A DNA stretch of 64,000 nt from Cryptomeria japonica (taxonomy: Eukaryota; Streptophyta; Pinopsida; Cupressales; Cupressaceae): assembly GCF_030272615.1 (NCBI RefSeq), contig NC_081405.1:313430235-313494234 (forward strand), in the 5' to 3' direction. The notes under the pieces are model-generated. The model searched no databases and was not told the origin of the DNA. It saw only the letters and a list, made by a program, of their open reading frames with translations. Shown piece by piece: positions 45,426 to 57,800 of the stretch (position 1 is its first letter; the number at the start of each line of letters is the position of its first letter). The translations under genes were made by a program, and so were the position numbers.

Positions 45426-47391
45426 TCCAATCCTTTCAAAATCCTTATCTTCCATCCCCTATCCATTTCATCTCCCCAATTATTGTTACCAACATCTATG
45501 AGCATACCTCTTCTTCAAAGAAATACTAAGGGATACCATCTATGGAACTAGATGCTTGAGTCCTCCCTTTCTCCTTCACGCATCCACTATCTTCCATATC
45601 CACTCATCCTTATCCTTCTCCATCCAAACTATTCCAAAAATTCAAAAAAATCAAAAAATCAAAAAGTCAAGAAAATTAAAAAAACAAAAAAAAAATAGAA
45701 AAAAGTAAAGAAAAATCATTTCATCCAATGGTGGAAACCACTTCTTGTGGCTCCTTGGGTAAGTACCATGATGAAAACTTGGAAAACAAGCGTCATGTGT
45801 AATCCCCTCATCCCCTTGCACTCTACACTTGGGGGCAAGCTTCATCTACATAATCCTCCCATCCATCTGCATCATATCTAAGTCCATTCTCCTTTCCTAT
45901 CTTTGATCTTGACTATCCTATCCATATCCTCCATCTCATATCCCTCATCCTATCAAAATAAATTCTCCACTCCTATCTTTCATCTTGATCATATAAGAGG
46001 CAAATTAATGTATATGCATGCATGCTTTGGAGTACACAAGCCTTAATCCTCTACCATCCATATCCCTTACACATTATCCTCCCATCTCATCCATCTTTAT
46101 CCAACATCCTTGCATCCTTAATTCCACTACCTCTAGTGTGGGGCATTGCACTCCTTTGCAGCATAGTCCTTGGGTCTCCATCACCCAACCCTCCAGTCCT
46201 CCATATCCTATACATATCCATCCACTCCATCCATCTGTCTCCCTCCTTCCACTCATCCATCCTCTTACCAACCCATCGGTTCTCCCCTGTCATTGGTTCC
46301 ATTCAATCAAATCCTATCAACCAATCCACCACATCCAATCCAATTTCTAATCCAATCCTATCTTATCCAATCATATTCTCCATCTCTTCCAATTCAATCA
46401 GTAATACCATCCCCAATCCAATCCTATTCAGTCATCCATCCCCCTTTTTCATCCCAGCTAATCATTTATCCTTCTTCCAATCCTATCAAATCCATCAAAC
46501 TAAGCTTTCCCCATCTACTCTAGCTTGCATTGACTTGTGCCTAATCCAAGCACCCATCCATACTTTTCTAATCAAATCCAAGCAACAATCCACTCATCTG
46601 TAGATCTTGCACATCCAACTTGTCTTTTGTCACCCATCAATCAATCCATCACCTTGCCCATCAGGATGCATACTTCCCTTGTTCGACAGTTTATCCAAAT
46701 CCATGTACTACTCTTGGCAAGAGATATCAGTTGGTCATGTGCATGTTGTTTGCATGTTTGTGATTTTCGCTTTGTTTTTCATCTTGTTTCCCAAGACTGT
46801 ACTTGTTCAGGACTACCTTGATCATCCTATATCTTGGTATGTCTTGGCTGGTGTATAATGGGGCAAAGTTTTCATAGCATGGTGTGTTTGAAGGTCTTCC
46901 TTGTACGAACTAGAAACCCTACATTAGTGTTTATCAACGCTTGCATGATTGTGTGCAAGGCATTCCTGTTCGACTGAGCATCAGTCCACACCTTGGATCT
47001 TCATATCATCCTGGTTCTTATAATCAGTGGTGTAGACTATCCATGGCAATATCAAATCTAGGTTTTCTCTCTATACTTTCTCAACAAGAAATCCAATCCA
47101 TTTATCATTTCTTTGTCTCATTTCATTCACAACACTCCAACCCATCCTAGTTCCCTCTTTCATTATCTTCATCCTTTCATCACTTATTCTCATAATTCCT
47201 TTCGAGAGCACACCCATTTTCTTCGAACTCACATGTCCTCTCAAGGGGGAATACCACTACTTCCTCATCATCCTTTCTCCTCATCATTCTTTCTCATCTC
47301 ATGACTGGGGCATCATGCTACTAGTCCTTATCCTTTTCTTCCACTATGTTTCATTCTTCTTTGATATAACATCATTTCACGACGCTATGTC
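45426..47391. other. Element X 3' region, low-complexity
   Basis: A-rich stretches (45640-45720) and CCATCC/AATCC-rich sequence to about 46600. From 46600 to 47390 the composition is more normal, with T-rich segments. Frames of 100-190 codons here change meaning with every frame and consist of Ser, Pro, Ile and His, as expected from the base composition. No gene is supported. Confidence 0.6.
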
Positions 47392-47405
47392 AAAGAGGGA
47401 CAAAA
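47392..47405 (+). promoter_or_regulatory. Element X polypurine tract
   Basis: AAAGAGGGACAAAA directly precedes the 3' LTR start TATAGACACC. Confidence 0.75.
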
Positions 47406-48466
47406 TATAGACACCTAAAATTAATTAAATTAATATTTAATTAATTAAATTAATATTTAATTAATTAAATTAATATTTAATTAATTAAATTAATATTTAA
47501 TTAATTTAAGCCTATCAACATAATTAATTAATTTAATTGTGTTATCCTTATTCCTCTCAGAATCAATTAAATCCAATTTGATTAATCCTGTCACTATTAT
47601 CCAATAATTAATTTATTAAATTAATTAATTATTCCCCTATTCCTTTAAAGTCCCCTCCAATAATCATTTCCTCTAAACCCACTCAGTTAATTAATTCTAA
47701 TTAATTAACCTAGTCATGTGATTCCTACAAATCACTTTTTCTAATCTCATTAGCCTAATTAATTCTTCTAGAATCTCTCATAATCATGCTTATCATTATC
47801 CCTCAATTTTTAATTCCCTCTCATGTCAAATCAACATTGAGCCTCTCAAAGAAATTCAAATTTCTTTGAATCCCTCAATGCATCCTTATTTTAGAATTTT
47901 TAATTCCTCATTTTCAATTCAAATTTCCTTTCCCCCTCTTCTCAAGGAATTTTATATTCCTGTTTATTTTCCCAAGGCACCCTTGATTCATGCCTTCTAT
48001 CTCAAATAAATCTCAACCCTCCATAAGGAAATCAATCTTGGCCCTCCATTGGCCTCCTCCAATCTATAAATTGGAGCCTATTCTCCTCTCAAATAATCCA
48101 CTTCTCATACATTGTCATGCTGCCCATTTCTCTTCTATCTTCTTCCTATCATACCCTCATAATGCCCAAATATCCTCTCATCTAATCCAATTCATCTCAT
48201 TCATCCTCATCATCCAAATCCAATCCAAACATAATTTTGTTGAGCATTTGGAGAGCAATCCACATCCACATCAAGCAAGGAGCACATCAAGTGGAGCATC
48301 AAGGGTGCATCTTCATCATCCACTTCATCAAGCTCAATCCGACAGAGAGGTGAAAGATGAGGTATAAAGTTGGTTGTTTGCATTTGTATTGTGTCATTGT
48401 TTGGTTTATTTGCATTCTAACCTCCTTTTGTCCCTTCATTCTTCTTCCGTCTTTTTCCCCTCTTCA
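47406..48466 (+). repeat. Element X 3' LTR with a 20-bp internal expansion
   Basis: Direct repeat of the 5' LTR, with the first TG changed to TA. Near its start the unit ATTAATTAAATTAATATTTA is present four times, against once in the 5' LTR, which accounts for the 60-bp length difference. It ends TCTTCA before the CCTGC duplication. Confidence 0.92.
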
Positions 48467-50473
48467 CCTGCTGATACAACCTACACTTGTAATGCTTTAA
48501 AATAGTGTGTTGATACCCTTGTTCCTTATAACAGAGAAGCCTCTGTAGTTGAAAGTTCAAAAACTTGGATGAAAGACTTAGAAAAGAAATTGAAAATCAC
48601 AGGTACTGGAATGGATGGATACAAGATAGAACCTATACTCTCATTGATGTCTCTTCCACCATCGCCAAGACAATATGGAAAACCATCTGAGGCTATGAAG
48701 ACACAAACTTCAACTACAAACGTCATCTATGATGGTATTTTTGTACAGTCCTCTACTTCCATTGCAGATGAAATAGAAGAGGTGGATGTTCTCAAATGGC
48801 TTTTCAAAGAAGAGAGTGAAAATAGAGAAGGGCAACACTATCATATTTCCCCTTAACAATATGGTCATGGATATAAGATGATTCAATGCATGGGATATTC
48901 AGGTACTGATGCTCTGGGAAAGCACCAAGAAGGAATCATCGAACCTATCAAGCTACAAACTAAGTCTAAAAATGATAAAATTGGACTTGGATAGCATCTA
49001 GAAGAGTCATCAAATAAAAAACACACTTCTCATCAACAACCAAAGTGGAGGAAAAAGATACTACATCAAACATCACAAGAAGTAAATACTCAGCAAATTC
49101 AGGATGCGTATGAGAAAGAACAAGAAGAACTGGAAATCAAGAGAGAAGAAGCAGCTTGTAGTCAAGTTCCAACTCTATCAGCCATAACACTACAAGAAGT
49201 AGATATTCCAAAATACATAAGAAAAGAGGTGGAAGGAATTAAAGACATGTTTGCACCACTAAACATTCTTGTCACATATACGAGAAGAATGCAAGATGAG
49301 GATTCACAAACAAACCCGAATGAGTATGAATATGGTCCAGAGCCTCTATCAGATGCATCTACCAAAGAAACTCTTGAAGAACCTAATGATATCATAGACA
49401 AAGCACAAGAGATAATACGCTTGAAGCTACAACAAGAAATAGAAGAAATCAGACTAAAAAGACAAGAAGATTATGAACAACAGTTGAAAGAAGGAAAAGC
49501 ATAGGAATATTCCTCACCTATTGTATCTCCCTCTAAAGAGATAGAGAAAATCAGATATGGGACTACAAATGAAGAACTGGAGGCTAGACAAGAAGGACCA
49601 TTCATTAGTCCAGAGGAAGCTGAATGGGAAAGAAGACATAGACTAACAAAGTCATCAAGGTTATGTCAACAAGTATGTCAACTACAAGTGATCATTGACC
49701 CAAATCATGAAGGAACTTGCAACATAAAAGATGTCGATATTGATACTATACATGCTTTCATGAAGCCACTTGAAGAGGAGTCAGAGGCTTCATCTTCTAA
49801 CTCTAATCACTCTGAATAAGATATATTTATGACATTACCTATTCGACACCAAACTATGACTACTTTGTCATGAATGTCGACGCTCTGTCTGACAAACCTG
49901 TTACTCTTAAACCACAATATGTAGTCTAGTATAAAGTAGAGGAAGGTGCTAATGGTAGGTCTGTTGGGTTAGATCCTCTAGATGCTAAAGTAAACTTCGA
50001 TAATCATGTTATTACTCTTCTTGGTCTTGAAATGCTTATGCAAGGTAGTCTTCAAGAACTCAACTTGTTAGTCTGAGGTTGTGATGACAATACCATAAAT
50101 TCCCTTGAACATGCTGAATCTTTATCCCTGGTACATCTTGAGCTTATTGACTGTACTCTCCAAGATCAACCCTTGAATATCCCTACCTTTGCCAATGACT
50201 ATACATTAGCCTGTTATCTTAATGCAGTCAAACAAATGAACTCTTCAACTAGTGAACAAAGTGAGAACATGATAGAAGCAGATGTCCAGTAACTTAGTCT
50301 CAAAAAAATTTTAAAAAAAGAAAAATAAGTGTTTTGATGGCAAAAAAATAGTAAAAATAAAGGACATACCTAATGGTGAAAACCTCTCTGAGGCACCTGA
50401 AGGTGAGATACTTGATATTTTGCCTGATCACTTTCAAGAGCGATCATTGGTGCTAATTGAACCTACATAGATA
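48467..50473 (+). pseudogene. Gypsy-2 linker with G-patch and coiled-coil-like region
   Basis: The polyprotein resumes here. YGHGYKMIQCMGYSGTDALG and EGIIEPIKL (about 48859-48940) match a G-patch glycine pattern in the same place as in Gypsy-1. A long Glu/Lys/Gln-rich stretch at 49080-49500 (KLQQEIEEIRLKRQEDYEQQ) is heptad-like. A segment with several stops (49850-50473) joins it to RT. Stops are present at 48514, 48856, 48991 and 49502, approximately. Confidence 0.75.
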
Positions 50474-52252
50474 GTGAACATTGGAACAGAAGAAACTCAG
50501 CATATCATACATGTAGCTCAATCCTTATCAGTAGAAGAACTTAAAGAATTTAATAATTTCTTCACGAAGAAAAAGATCAATTTTACATGGACATATGTTG
50601 ATATGTCGGGTCTAGATCCTGACCTCATAATGCATCATCTTTCTATCACTCCCAGACTTAAACCTGTCAAGCAAAAACTCTAAAAAATGCATCCTCATGT
50701 TGCATTACTTGTTAAGGCTAAGCTATAAAAATTAATAAAAGTTGGATTCATCAGAGCAATTGATTATGCTAAGTGGATATCGAATAGTGTACCTATTTCC
50801 AAACCTGACAAATCAATACATGTTTGCACAGATTTTAAAGATTTAAACAAAGCATGTCCAAAAGATGATTTTCCACTTCCTAACATAGACATGATAGTGG
50901 ACATGACTGTTGGCTATGAAATGTACTCTCTAATGGATGGTTTTTTTGGATACAATCAGATCAAAATTGCACCTAAGGATCAAGAGAAAACAATGTTCAC
51001 CTTCGCATGGGGAAGTTTCTGCTGGAATGTGATGCCCTTTGGCTTAAAAAATGTGGGTGTCACTTATCAAAGAGCTATAACAACAATATTTCATGATATG
51101 ATGCACAAAAATATAAAAGACTACGTCGATGATACTCTACTCAAATCTATGAAAAGGTCAACACATCTCTCAGCACTGGGTCCAATCTTAGACAAGATGG
51201 AAAAATTTAAACTTAGACTAAATCCTAAGAAATGTGCATTTGGAGTTACATTTGGCAAGCTCCTAGGATACATTGTTTCAGCAAAAGGAATTGAAGTGGA
51301 CCCAGAAAAAGTTAAAGCTATAATAGAAATTCCACCTCCAAAGAATGTCAGTCAAATGAGGACTCTACAAGGGCAGATCCAATCAATAAGACACTTCATT
51401 TCTCATCTCACAGATAAAGCTCAACCATTCTCAAAATATTTACGAAAAGGAGTTACATATAACTAGGATGAAGACTATGAATAGAACCTAAAGCATATTA
51501 AGGAATATCTTTCTAATCCACCTATCTTAATGCCACCAATTCAAGACAAACCCTTGATTCTCTACATATCATCTACTAATACATCACTGGGGGCACTTTT
51601 GGCTCAACGGGATGAGAATAAAAAGGAAAGAGCTATATATTATATTAGTCCGACATTGGTGTCCTATGAGATGAACTACACTATCATTGAGAAAGCTTGT
51701 TTGGCATTGGTCTTTGTATCACATAAATTAAGACATTACATGCTAGCACATTCTATCAAACTAGTGGCTAAGATTGATCCTCTCAAATATCTTCTAAGCA
51801 AGGAAACATTTACAAGGAGATTGGCTAAGTGGGTTATGATACTCATAGAATTTGACATTGAGTATGTAGAATGCAAGCTATCAAAGGACAACTCATTGCT
51901 GATCAACTTGTTGATGCTCCACTTGAAGACAATCAACCTTTGCACATATAATTTCTGGATGAATCCATAATGCATCTTACTCAACAATCCTGGAAAATGT
52001 TCTTTGATGGGTCTTTTACTCAACAAGGTTATGGTGTAGGAATTATTTTTATCACTCCTCAAAGATACTTAATCCCAAAGGCATACAAGATCCTCTTTCC
52101 TTGTACAAACAATATTGTAGAATATGAAGCCTTGGTAAATGGAATCAAGCTAGCTATTGAATGGAAATTTGTTGAGTTATACATCTATGGCAGCTCTCAA
52201 CTCATAATCAACCAGACCAATGATATATATCAAACTCGGGATGAAAATTGAT
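50474..52252 (+). pseudogene. Gypsy-2 reverse transcriptase and two RNase H domains
   Basis: RT runs from FIRAIDYAKWISNSVPISK through SLMDGFFGYNQIKIAPKDQ to the catalytic DYVDDTLLKS (about 51120-51149). Next are the RT-linked RNase H (ILYISSTNTSLGALLAQRD, YYISPTLVSYEMNYT) and, after a frameshift near 51890, the second RNase H. The second domain keeps D (FFDGSF) and E (EYEALVNG), but the third position reads IYGSSQL, where relatives have GDSQ, so an Asp is lost to Ser. Stops lie near 50681, 50729 and 51464. The same layout as Gypsy-1 supports Tat membership. Confidence 0.93.
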
Positions 52253-53008
52253 TCCTTATAAATGAATGGTTGATGACTTTAATAAATACTTTACCTTTGT
52301 ATCATTTCAGCAGATTCCTAGATCAACAAACAGAGCAACAAATGCTATGGCTACATTGGCATCTATACCACAACTACAAGAATTTGAGTACCGCTATGAA
52401 TTCCTCGTGGAAGAGATTCATTGTCCTTCTTATGGTTCCCCTAAGTCCCAGATGGTCTGTTCTATCATTGGACATGACTCATCTCACCATAGTCATATCT
52501 ACTCTTACTTGTGTGACCAAATTATCCCTGATAACCTTACCCATAATGAGAAAAGAAACCTGATCTGAAATGCTTCATGGTATGTCATCATCGCTAATGA
52601 TCTATATAGGGGAGGTTTAGATAGTACTTTTCTTAGGTGTCTAGAACCTAAAGAGTCTCAATTTGCATTATCTGAAGTCCATGAAGGTATTTGTGGATCT
52701 CACTCAAACGGTCTAGATTTAGCTTGGAAACTGCTAAAGGTTGGCTACTATTGGCTAGATATGGAAAAATATGCTATAAAATTTTCTAAAACTTGTGAGA
52801 AATGCCAAATACATGGGAATCTCATACATGCTCCAACAAGAGAGCTAATAACTTTTATCACACATTGGCCTTATCGGTAATGGGTGTTTGATCTCATCGG
52901 CCAAATCCATCTTGCATCATCTAATGGACACAAGTTTATCATAACTCCCATTGAATACTTCACCAAGTGGGTTGAAGCGGTTCCGCTAATCAAAGCAACC
53001 AACTGTAA
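52253..53008 (+). pseudogene. Gypsy-2 integrase, cut by Gypsy-3
   Basis: After a frameshift near 52300 the frame runs through an N-terminal region (SYLCDQIIPDNLTHNEK) to the zinc domain EVHEGICGSHSNG ... CEKCQIHGN. The core starts with WVFDLIGQI, carrying the first catalytic Asp, and reaches YFTKWVEAVPLIKATNC. The next base, 53009, is the first of the Gypsy-3 LTR. The second Asp, the Glu and the C-terminus are missing from the window. Confidence 0.92.
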
Positions 53009-54112
53009 TGGTGGGAAAATGGTGAGTGATAGATCAAGAGGAAAATTACCCTTTCCCTCAAAGAGAGATGAGAGTTTCACTATTGATTATCCTTCAAACA
53101 CTTTTCACCATTACATTAGGAAGAGGAGAGGATAATTCACTAGATTCAATATCTCCACACAAAGATGGTAGATTGAATTTTGAATGAATGGGGAATGCTA
53201 AGTTGATCCCCTTTCCTTGTTGGAAATGGAAAGGAAATTGATTGAATTATGTAGTTCAAAACTGACAAAGAATTGATTATAACTTGAGATTGAAATATGG
53301 GATGAAGTTGTGTACCTGGATCTGGCAATAAAATGTCGAGACAAAGTCGCCCTACGAATTAAAGGAAAATTTTCTTGGACCGTGGTGGGAATGTACGCGG
53401 TCCTCCAAAAAATATATGAAATGAAAAGGGTTTTTTTGCCTCTGCAAATGAAGCCCAAATCCGAAAGTACAGTTGTGCACCTGCAACCTCAAGGGAGGTT
53501 GTGGTAGAAATGTTGATACAAATGCTTGTGTGGAATTGAATGTTGAAATAAATCTCCTCTTCAATGGTTGAGTCCTTGACTTGAATGCAACACCTAGCCT
53601 TGAAGGGAGACTTGAGAATGCTCAATTCTAGAAAAGAATGTTTGAATGCTCTTGAATGCTTGATCGCTTGTACATACTCCGATCTTGTCCAACATCCACA
53701 TATCCAACTTATGCGAATGAGAGAGTGGATGCCCCCTTAAATACATGTTGGTGGATTTGAATTTCATCATGGGATGACATCGGGGGAGTTTCCTACCTGA
53801 GGCACAACCAACAATGCAACCCTAGGAAGGGTCCTGCCCCAAAATAGGGCAGGGATAGGGGCGCCATGCCCCTATCCTAAGAGGACAATGACACCACACC
53901 CCTGTCCAAGGGGGGAAAGTGGCACCATGCCCCTATCCTACCCCTTTCTCTAGGGCAGAATGTGGACAGGGTGATGCAGAGGCCAAGAAAGAAGCTGATT
54001 CCACAAGCTGAGCAATTTCTAGTCTCTAATCAAGATAGAGGATTCGGGTTCGCGTGCATGAGGACCCTAATGAAGTCAAAAATTGCTAGGGTCACAATTT
54101 TATGACACTACA
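53009..54112 (-). repeat. Gypsy-3 3' LTR (complete, 1104 bp)
   Basis: On the minus strand it starts TGTAGTGTCATAAAATTGTG and ends CCCACCA. TATTTAAG (minus strand, about 53736-53743) is a candidate TATA box. Internal repeats of GGCACCATGCCCCTATCC type at 53860-53940 echo those of the Gypsy-1 LTR. Confidence 0.92.
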
Positions 54113-54127
54113 TTTAGCCCCCACTTT
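54113..54127 (-). promoter_or_regulatory. Gypsy-3 polypurine tract
   Basis: AAAGTGGGGGCTAAA on the minus strand, identical to that of Gypsy-1 and likewise abutting the 3' LTR. Confidence 0.85.
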
Positions 54128-54864
54128 AGCAAGAGTATAAGTGTACGCCAATACTACTGGTAAAGTACAAGGAAACAAGATTGAAAGACTTTTGCCACGT
54201 CAAGGAGGAAAGATGCACCAAGCCCCCAGTGAACTTAAGATCTTATGACTTTGATTGACCAAGTAAAAGGGAAGATCGAGAAGGGGAGAACCATGACTAC
54301 AAGTAGTAAAGATATCTTCACTATGAGTCATGAAAGCAAGGATAGTATAAATTATAAAGTAAAACAAAGTTCACTAGGTAATTCTAAGTATCACAAGAAG
54401 GAAAATATGAGTGGAGTGTATGCTGCCATGTTAAAGAGATCACGCGCGCCTTATCAAGAGCAATTTCTTTAAGGTAGGATACACCAAAGAGAGAGAAAAG
54501 AAAGGGATCATGTTACTACAAGGATTTAGCCCCCAATTGAGGTATAAACCCAAGGATAATGAACACAAAATATGAGGTAGTGTCACTTTCCTTGGGGTCA
54601 GTATGTTGTATGATAACTCATGTATATCATTTATGTATATGCATATTATAATCTTCATTCCCCAAAGAATGACACTACCTTAGAAGAAAGGGAAGAGAGG
54701 ATGTCTTTTGAGTCAACATGAAAGAGACCAAGAAAAGATCTCAATGCTTTGCATCGTCCCCATGTAGACATTAAGGGAACAATAGAAGAACATGGATACA
54801 CATAGAAGAATAGTCAAAAAGAGAAAGAAAGGAAAGAGAGAGAGGATCTAAAGTGCTAGTATTG
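54128..54864. other. Gypsy-3 3' untranslated region
   Basis: Non-coding and purine-rich on the plus strand, with many AAGGAAAGAG-like runs. No gene is seen. Confidence 0.6.
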
Positions 54865-57800
54865 CTAGTCTAGCATGACATCTGCCTCCTGATCTTGTTG
54901 ATCACTATTTTGAGAAGGTGAGAAACATGCCAGAGGAGCGACATCGAGCATAGCAGATGGAGCTATCACAAGATCCAAACAAGGACTATTCTCATGTTGT
55001 AAGTCACTTTGTTTGACTCTAGGAGCTAGGAATAAGGTTTGTGAAAACTCATCTGATAAATGTTTGTCCACATCAACATATTCCTACTCACTGTCAAAGG
55101 TATTAGGAGTTGTATTACCATTATGAATAGCATTTTCACCCATTTCTTCATCAAAGTTTAGAGAAAGAGGAGCAAGAACACAAATAGGAGTAAAACCATC
55201 ACATGTTTTATGCAACTTATGATTTGGAGATGTTGGTTGAACATCTTGCTTAGGAGAAAAGGGAATCATGTCAATTGTCAGAGTCTGAGGAGATTGGGTA
55301 TTTTGAGGGATAGCTTCACGAGGTTGAACATGACATCTTTGTCAGCATTCTCTCACACAATGATTTCATCGAGTCTTTTTGGAAGGTTGAGAAGGAGGAG
55401 GAACACTTGAAAAAGTAGGAATGTTTCTCTCCTTGATAGTGGAAGGTTTAGGTTGAGGTCTTTTTGGTTGAACAATAGGAGAAGCAGGCCTCTTCTCTCG
55501 ATAAGAGGAAGGAGGTGGAACTACGCCATAGAAAGGAGGAATATCAAGTGTAGGAAGGAGACTAAGTCCATCATGAGGAGGAGGTATAGGTCTAACCTTA
55601 GGAAGAATATTGATGTTTTCCTTAAGAGAAGGTAAAGTCACATCCATAGGGGTAGGTGGACAATCTTCCTTGGGAGGGAGATTAGTTCTATCCGAGAGGG
55701 AAAGAACCTCATCTTGAAGAATAATAGGAATGTCAAGTGTTGGCAATCTAGGTTGACTTAAGGATAAGATCATATCGTTCTTCCATTTTTTATAAGATTG
55801 AAAAAAAGCATCTCTCCTTGATGGAAGAGATTAAAATTGTTTAGGCCAAAAGAGATCAATAGGAACACCAGGGCTACTTTTGGATGGAGGAAATAAGCTA
55901 TGGTTCATGGTTATGATTTCTCCATTGTGAGGAATTTTAAGACACTTGTGGATTGGAGAATCAATAGCCTTCATGGAAGATAGCCAAGGATATCCCAACT
56001 TCACATGGAATTTCTTAGAAGATGATATGATAACAAAGTCAACATTCATGGATTTAGTATGAACTTCGACAAGAAGAGTGATAGAACCAATGGTAGGACA
56101 AGAGAAGCCATAAAATAAATTCATAACCACATTATAAGCATCATATAGTGATTTATGCAATCGTAAAGTGAAAAGATACTCTTTAGTTATGACATTAACC
56201 ATGCAAGAGGGATCAATCAGGGCACTGTGGCAAGGGATATCCTTAACCTTTGCAACTATGTATAAAGAGCCATCGGGTGCTCTAATGGTCTTTCTAGGGT
56301 CAAATTTAATACAAGGATCCTTAGGCATATCTTATGTTTCTACTATATTAACCAAGTTTGGAGCCATAGAGGTGAATTCTTCAGAAGTGAGAGAATGAGG
56401 CACAATCTCAATAACATTAGAGGTATGAGATGGCAAGGGATCAGTGAAAATCTTAAGATTTTGATTAGGAAGAGAAACTGATTTATTCCCTTTATCATTC
56501 ACACCTACCACAGATGTAGTATTATTATCAATCAAGTCTTGAACCTTATTTTTCAATGCAAAATATTTCTTAGTATCATGACAAGGTTGACGATGAAATT
56601 GGCAAAAGGAATTGTTATCAAAATAAGGAGATGCAAGTTTGGAAGGATCAATTTGTTTTATAGGAGGAAGTTTGATAACATTTATGTGCAACAATAGAGA
56701 CATAATACTATGTAAAGATTCATGCAAAGGAGTAAATTGTCTTTATCTTTGGAAAAAATTAGAAATAGAAGGCACGCCTGTTGTAGCATTCACATTGTTG
56801 TTGTTGATTGGATCATTGAACTTGATGAAATTTTTTGTTGGTTTAAACTTCAAAAATGGTTGTTGAACACTCTCCCCCTTATCACTCAGAGTCATCGGAG
56901 TGGATTGCTCCATTTGACTCACAACCTGTTGATAATTATGGAGTGTTGAGCACAACTGTAGAAAGGAAGTAAACTCAGACAAAAGAATCTTTTCCTTGAT
57001 ATCTTTTTGCAAATTAGAAATGAAAATTCTTTGAATATCATTATTAGGCATATGAAAATAAATTTGAGCACACAAATGCTTATATCTAATAATGAAATCA
57101 GTCACTTTTTATTTAATACCTTATTTACAATGCATCAAATCAGTCAAACTGATTTTAGGACCACTGTTGTTTTGAAATTGTTTGATGAAAGCATTTGCCA
57201 ATTGTTGAAAGGGAGTGATAGAATAAGAAGGTAGATAGAAATACCATTGAAAGGCCTTATCTCTTAGTGTTTTTGTAAATAATTTTGCTAGTAATCGTTG
57301 ATCATAAGCAAAATCAGTACACAAGGTATGAAATATTTTGACATGCGTAAGAGGATCACCTTTTCCATTACAAAGTTATAATTGAGGGATATCCACATGT
57401 TTAGGTGGCATGTCTTTAACATATCAAGAGAAAGTGGGCTCACAATGTCAAAAGTGGGCACACTAAACTTGGATTGACTCATAGAAGCAATTTGTTGTTG
57501 TAAGGAAGACACAGTTTGAGCAAGATTGTTAATTGTCATTTTGGTATAAGAATTGATGTTAGACATAGGTGATTGAGAAGGTGGTGTGATGTTATTGAAA
57601 GAAGGCATGGACTGAGAATAAGGTGGTGGGATATTATGATAAGTAGGCATTGGTGATGATTGGGTAGGAAAAGGGACACTTAAAGGAGGAATAAAGTTGT
57701 TGAAGGATTTGCCTCCTTGTGTCACACTTATTGGGTGAGGAATAGTAGGAACATTCATGGAAGACATAGGTAAAGATGGAGGATTAAATGAAGAAGAGGG

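Larger units (their letters stand above)
41429..48466 (+). mobile_element. Element X: LTR retrotransposon without pol, nested in Gypsy-2
   Basis: About 1-kb direct repeats at both ends, a purine tract (AAAGAGGGACAAAA) before the second and a perfect CCTGC duplication define a 7.0 kb insertion. Orientation is plus, as in Gypsy-2. The interior has one long Ser/Pro/Asn-rich reading frame and no protease, RT, RNase H or integrase. It must therefore have been moved by enzymes supplied in trans, as in LARD or TR-GAG type elements. It shares a leader block with Gypsy-2. Confidence 0.9.
35816..53008 (+). mobile_element. Gypsy-2: plus-strand Tat-type Ty3/Gypsy, interrupted by X and truncated by Gypsy-3
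   Basis: The order is a probable 5' LTR, long leader, gag, protease, (insertion X), G-patch linker, RT, RNase H, second RNase H and integrase, all on the plus strand. Removing X leaves the frame running through the junction in phase. Integrase stops abruptly at 53008 where the Gypsy-3 LTR starts; the rest should lie beyond the right edge of the window. Confidence 0.88.

Noticed and set aside
46018-46603. Overlapping 110-193-codon plus-strand frames in element X
   Set aside because: All three frames are open because the sequence is CCATCC/AATCC-rich with few stop triplets; no folded-looking segment.
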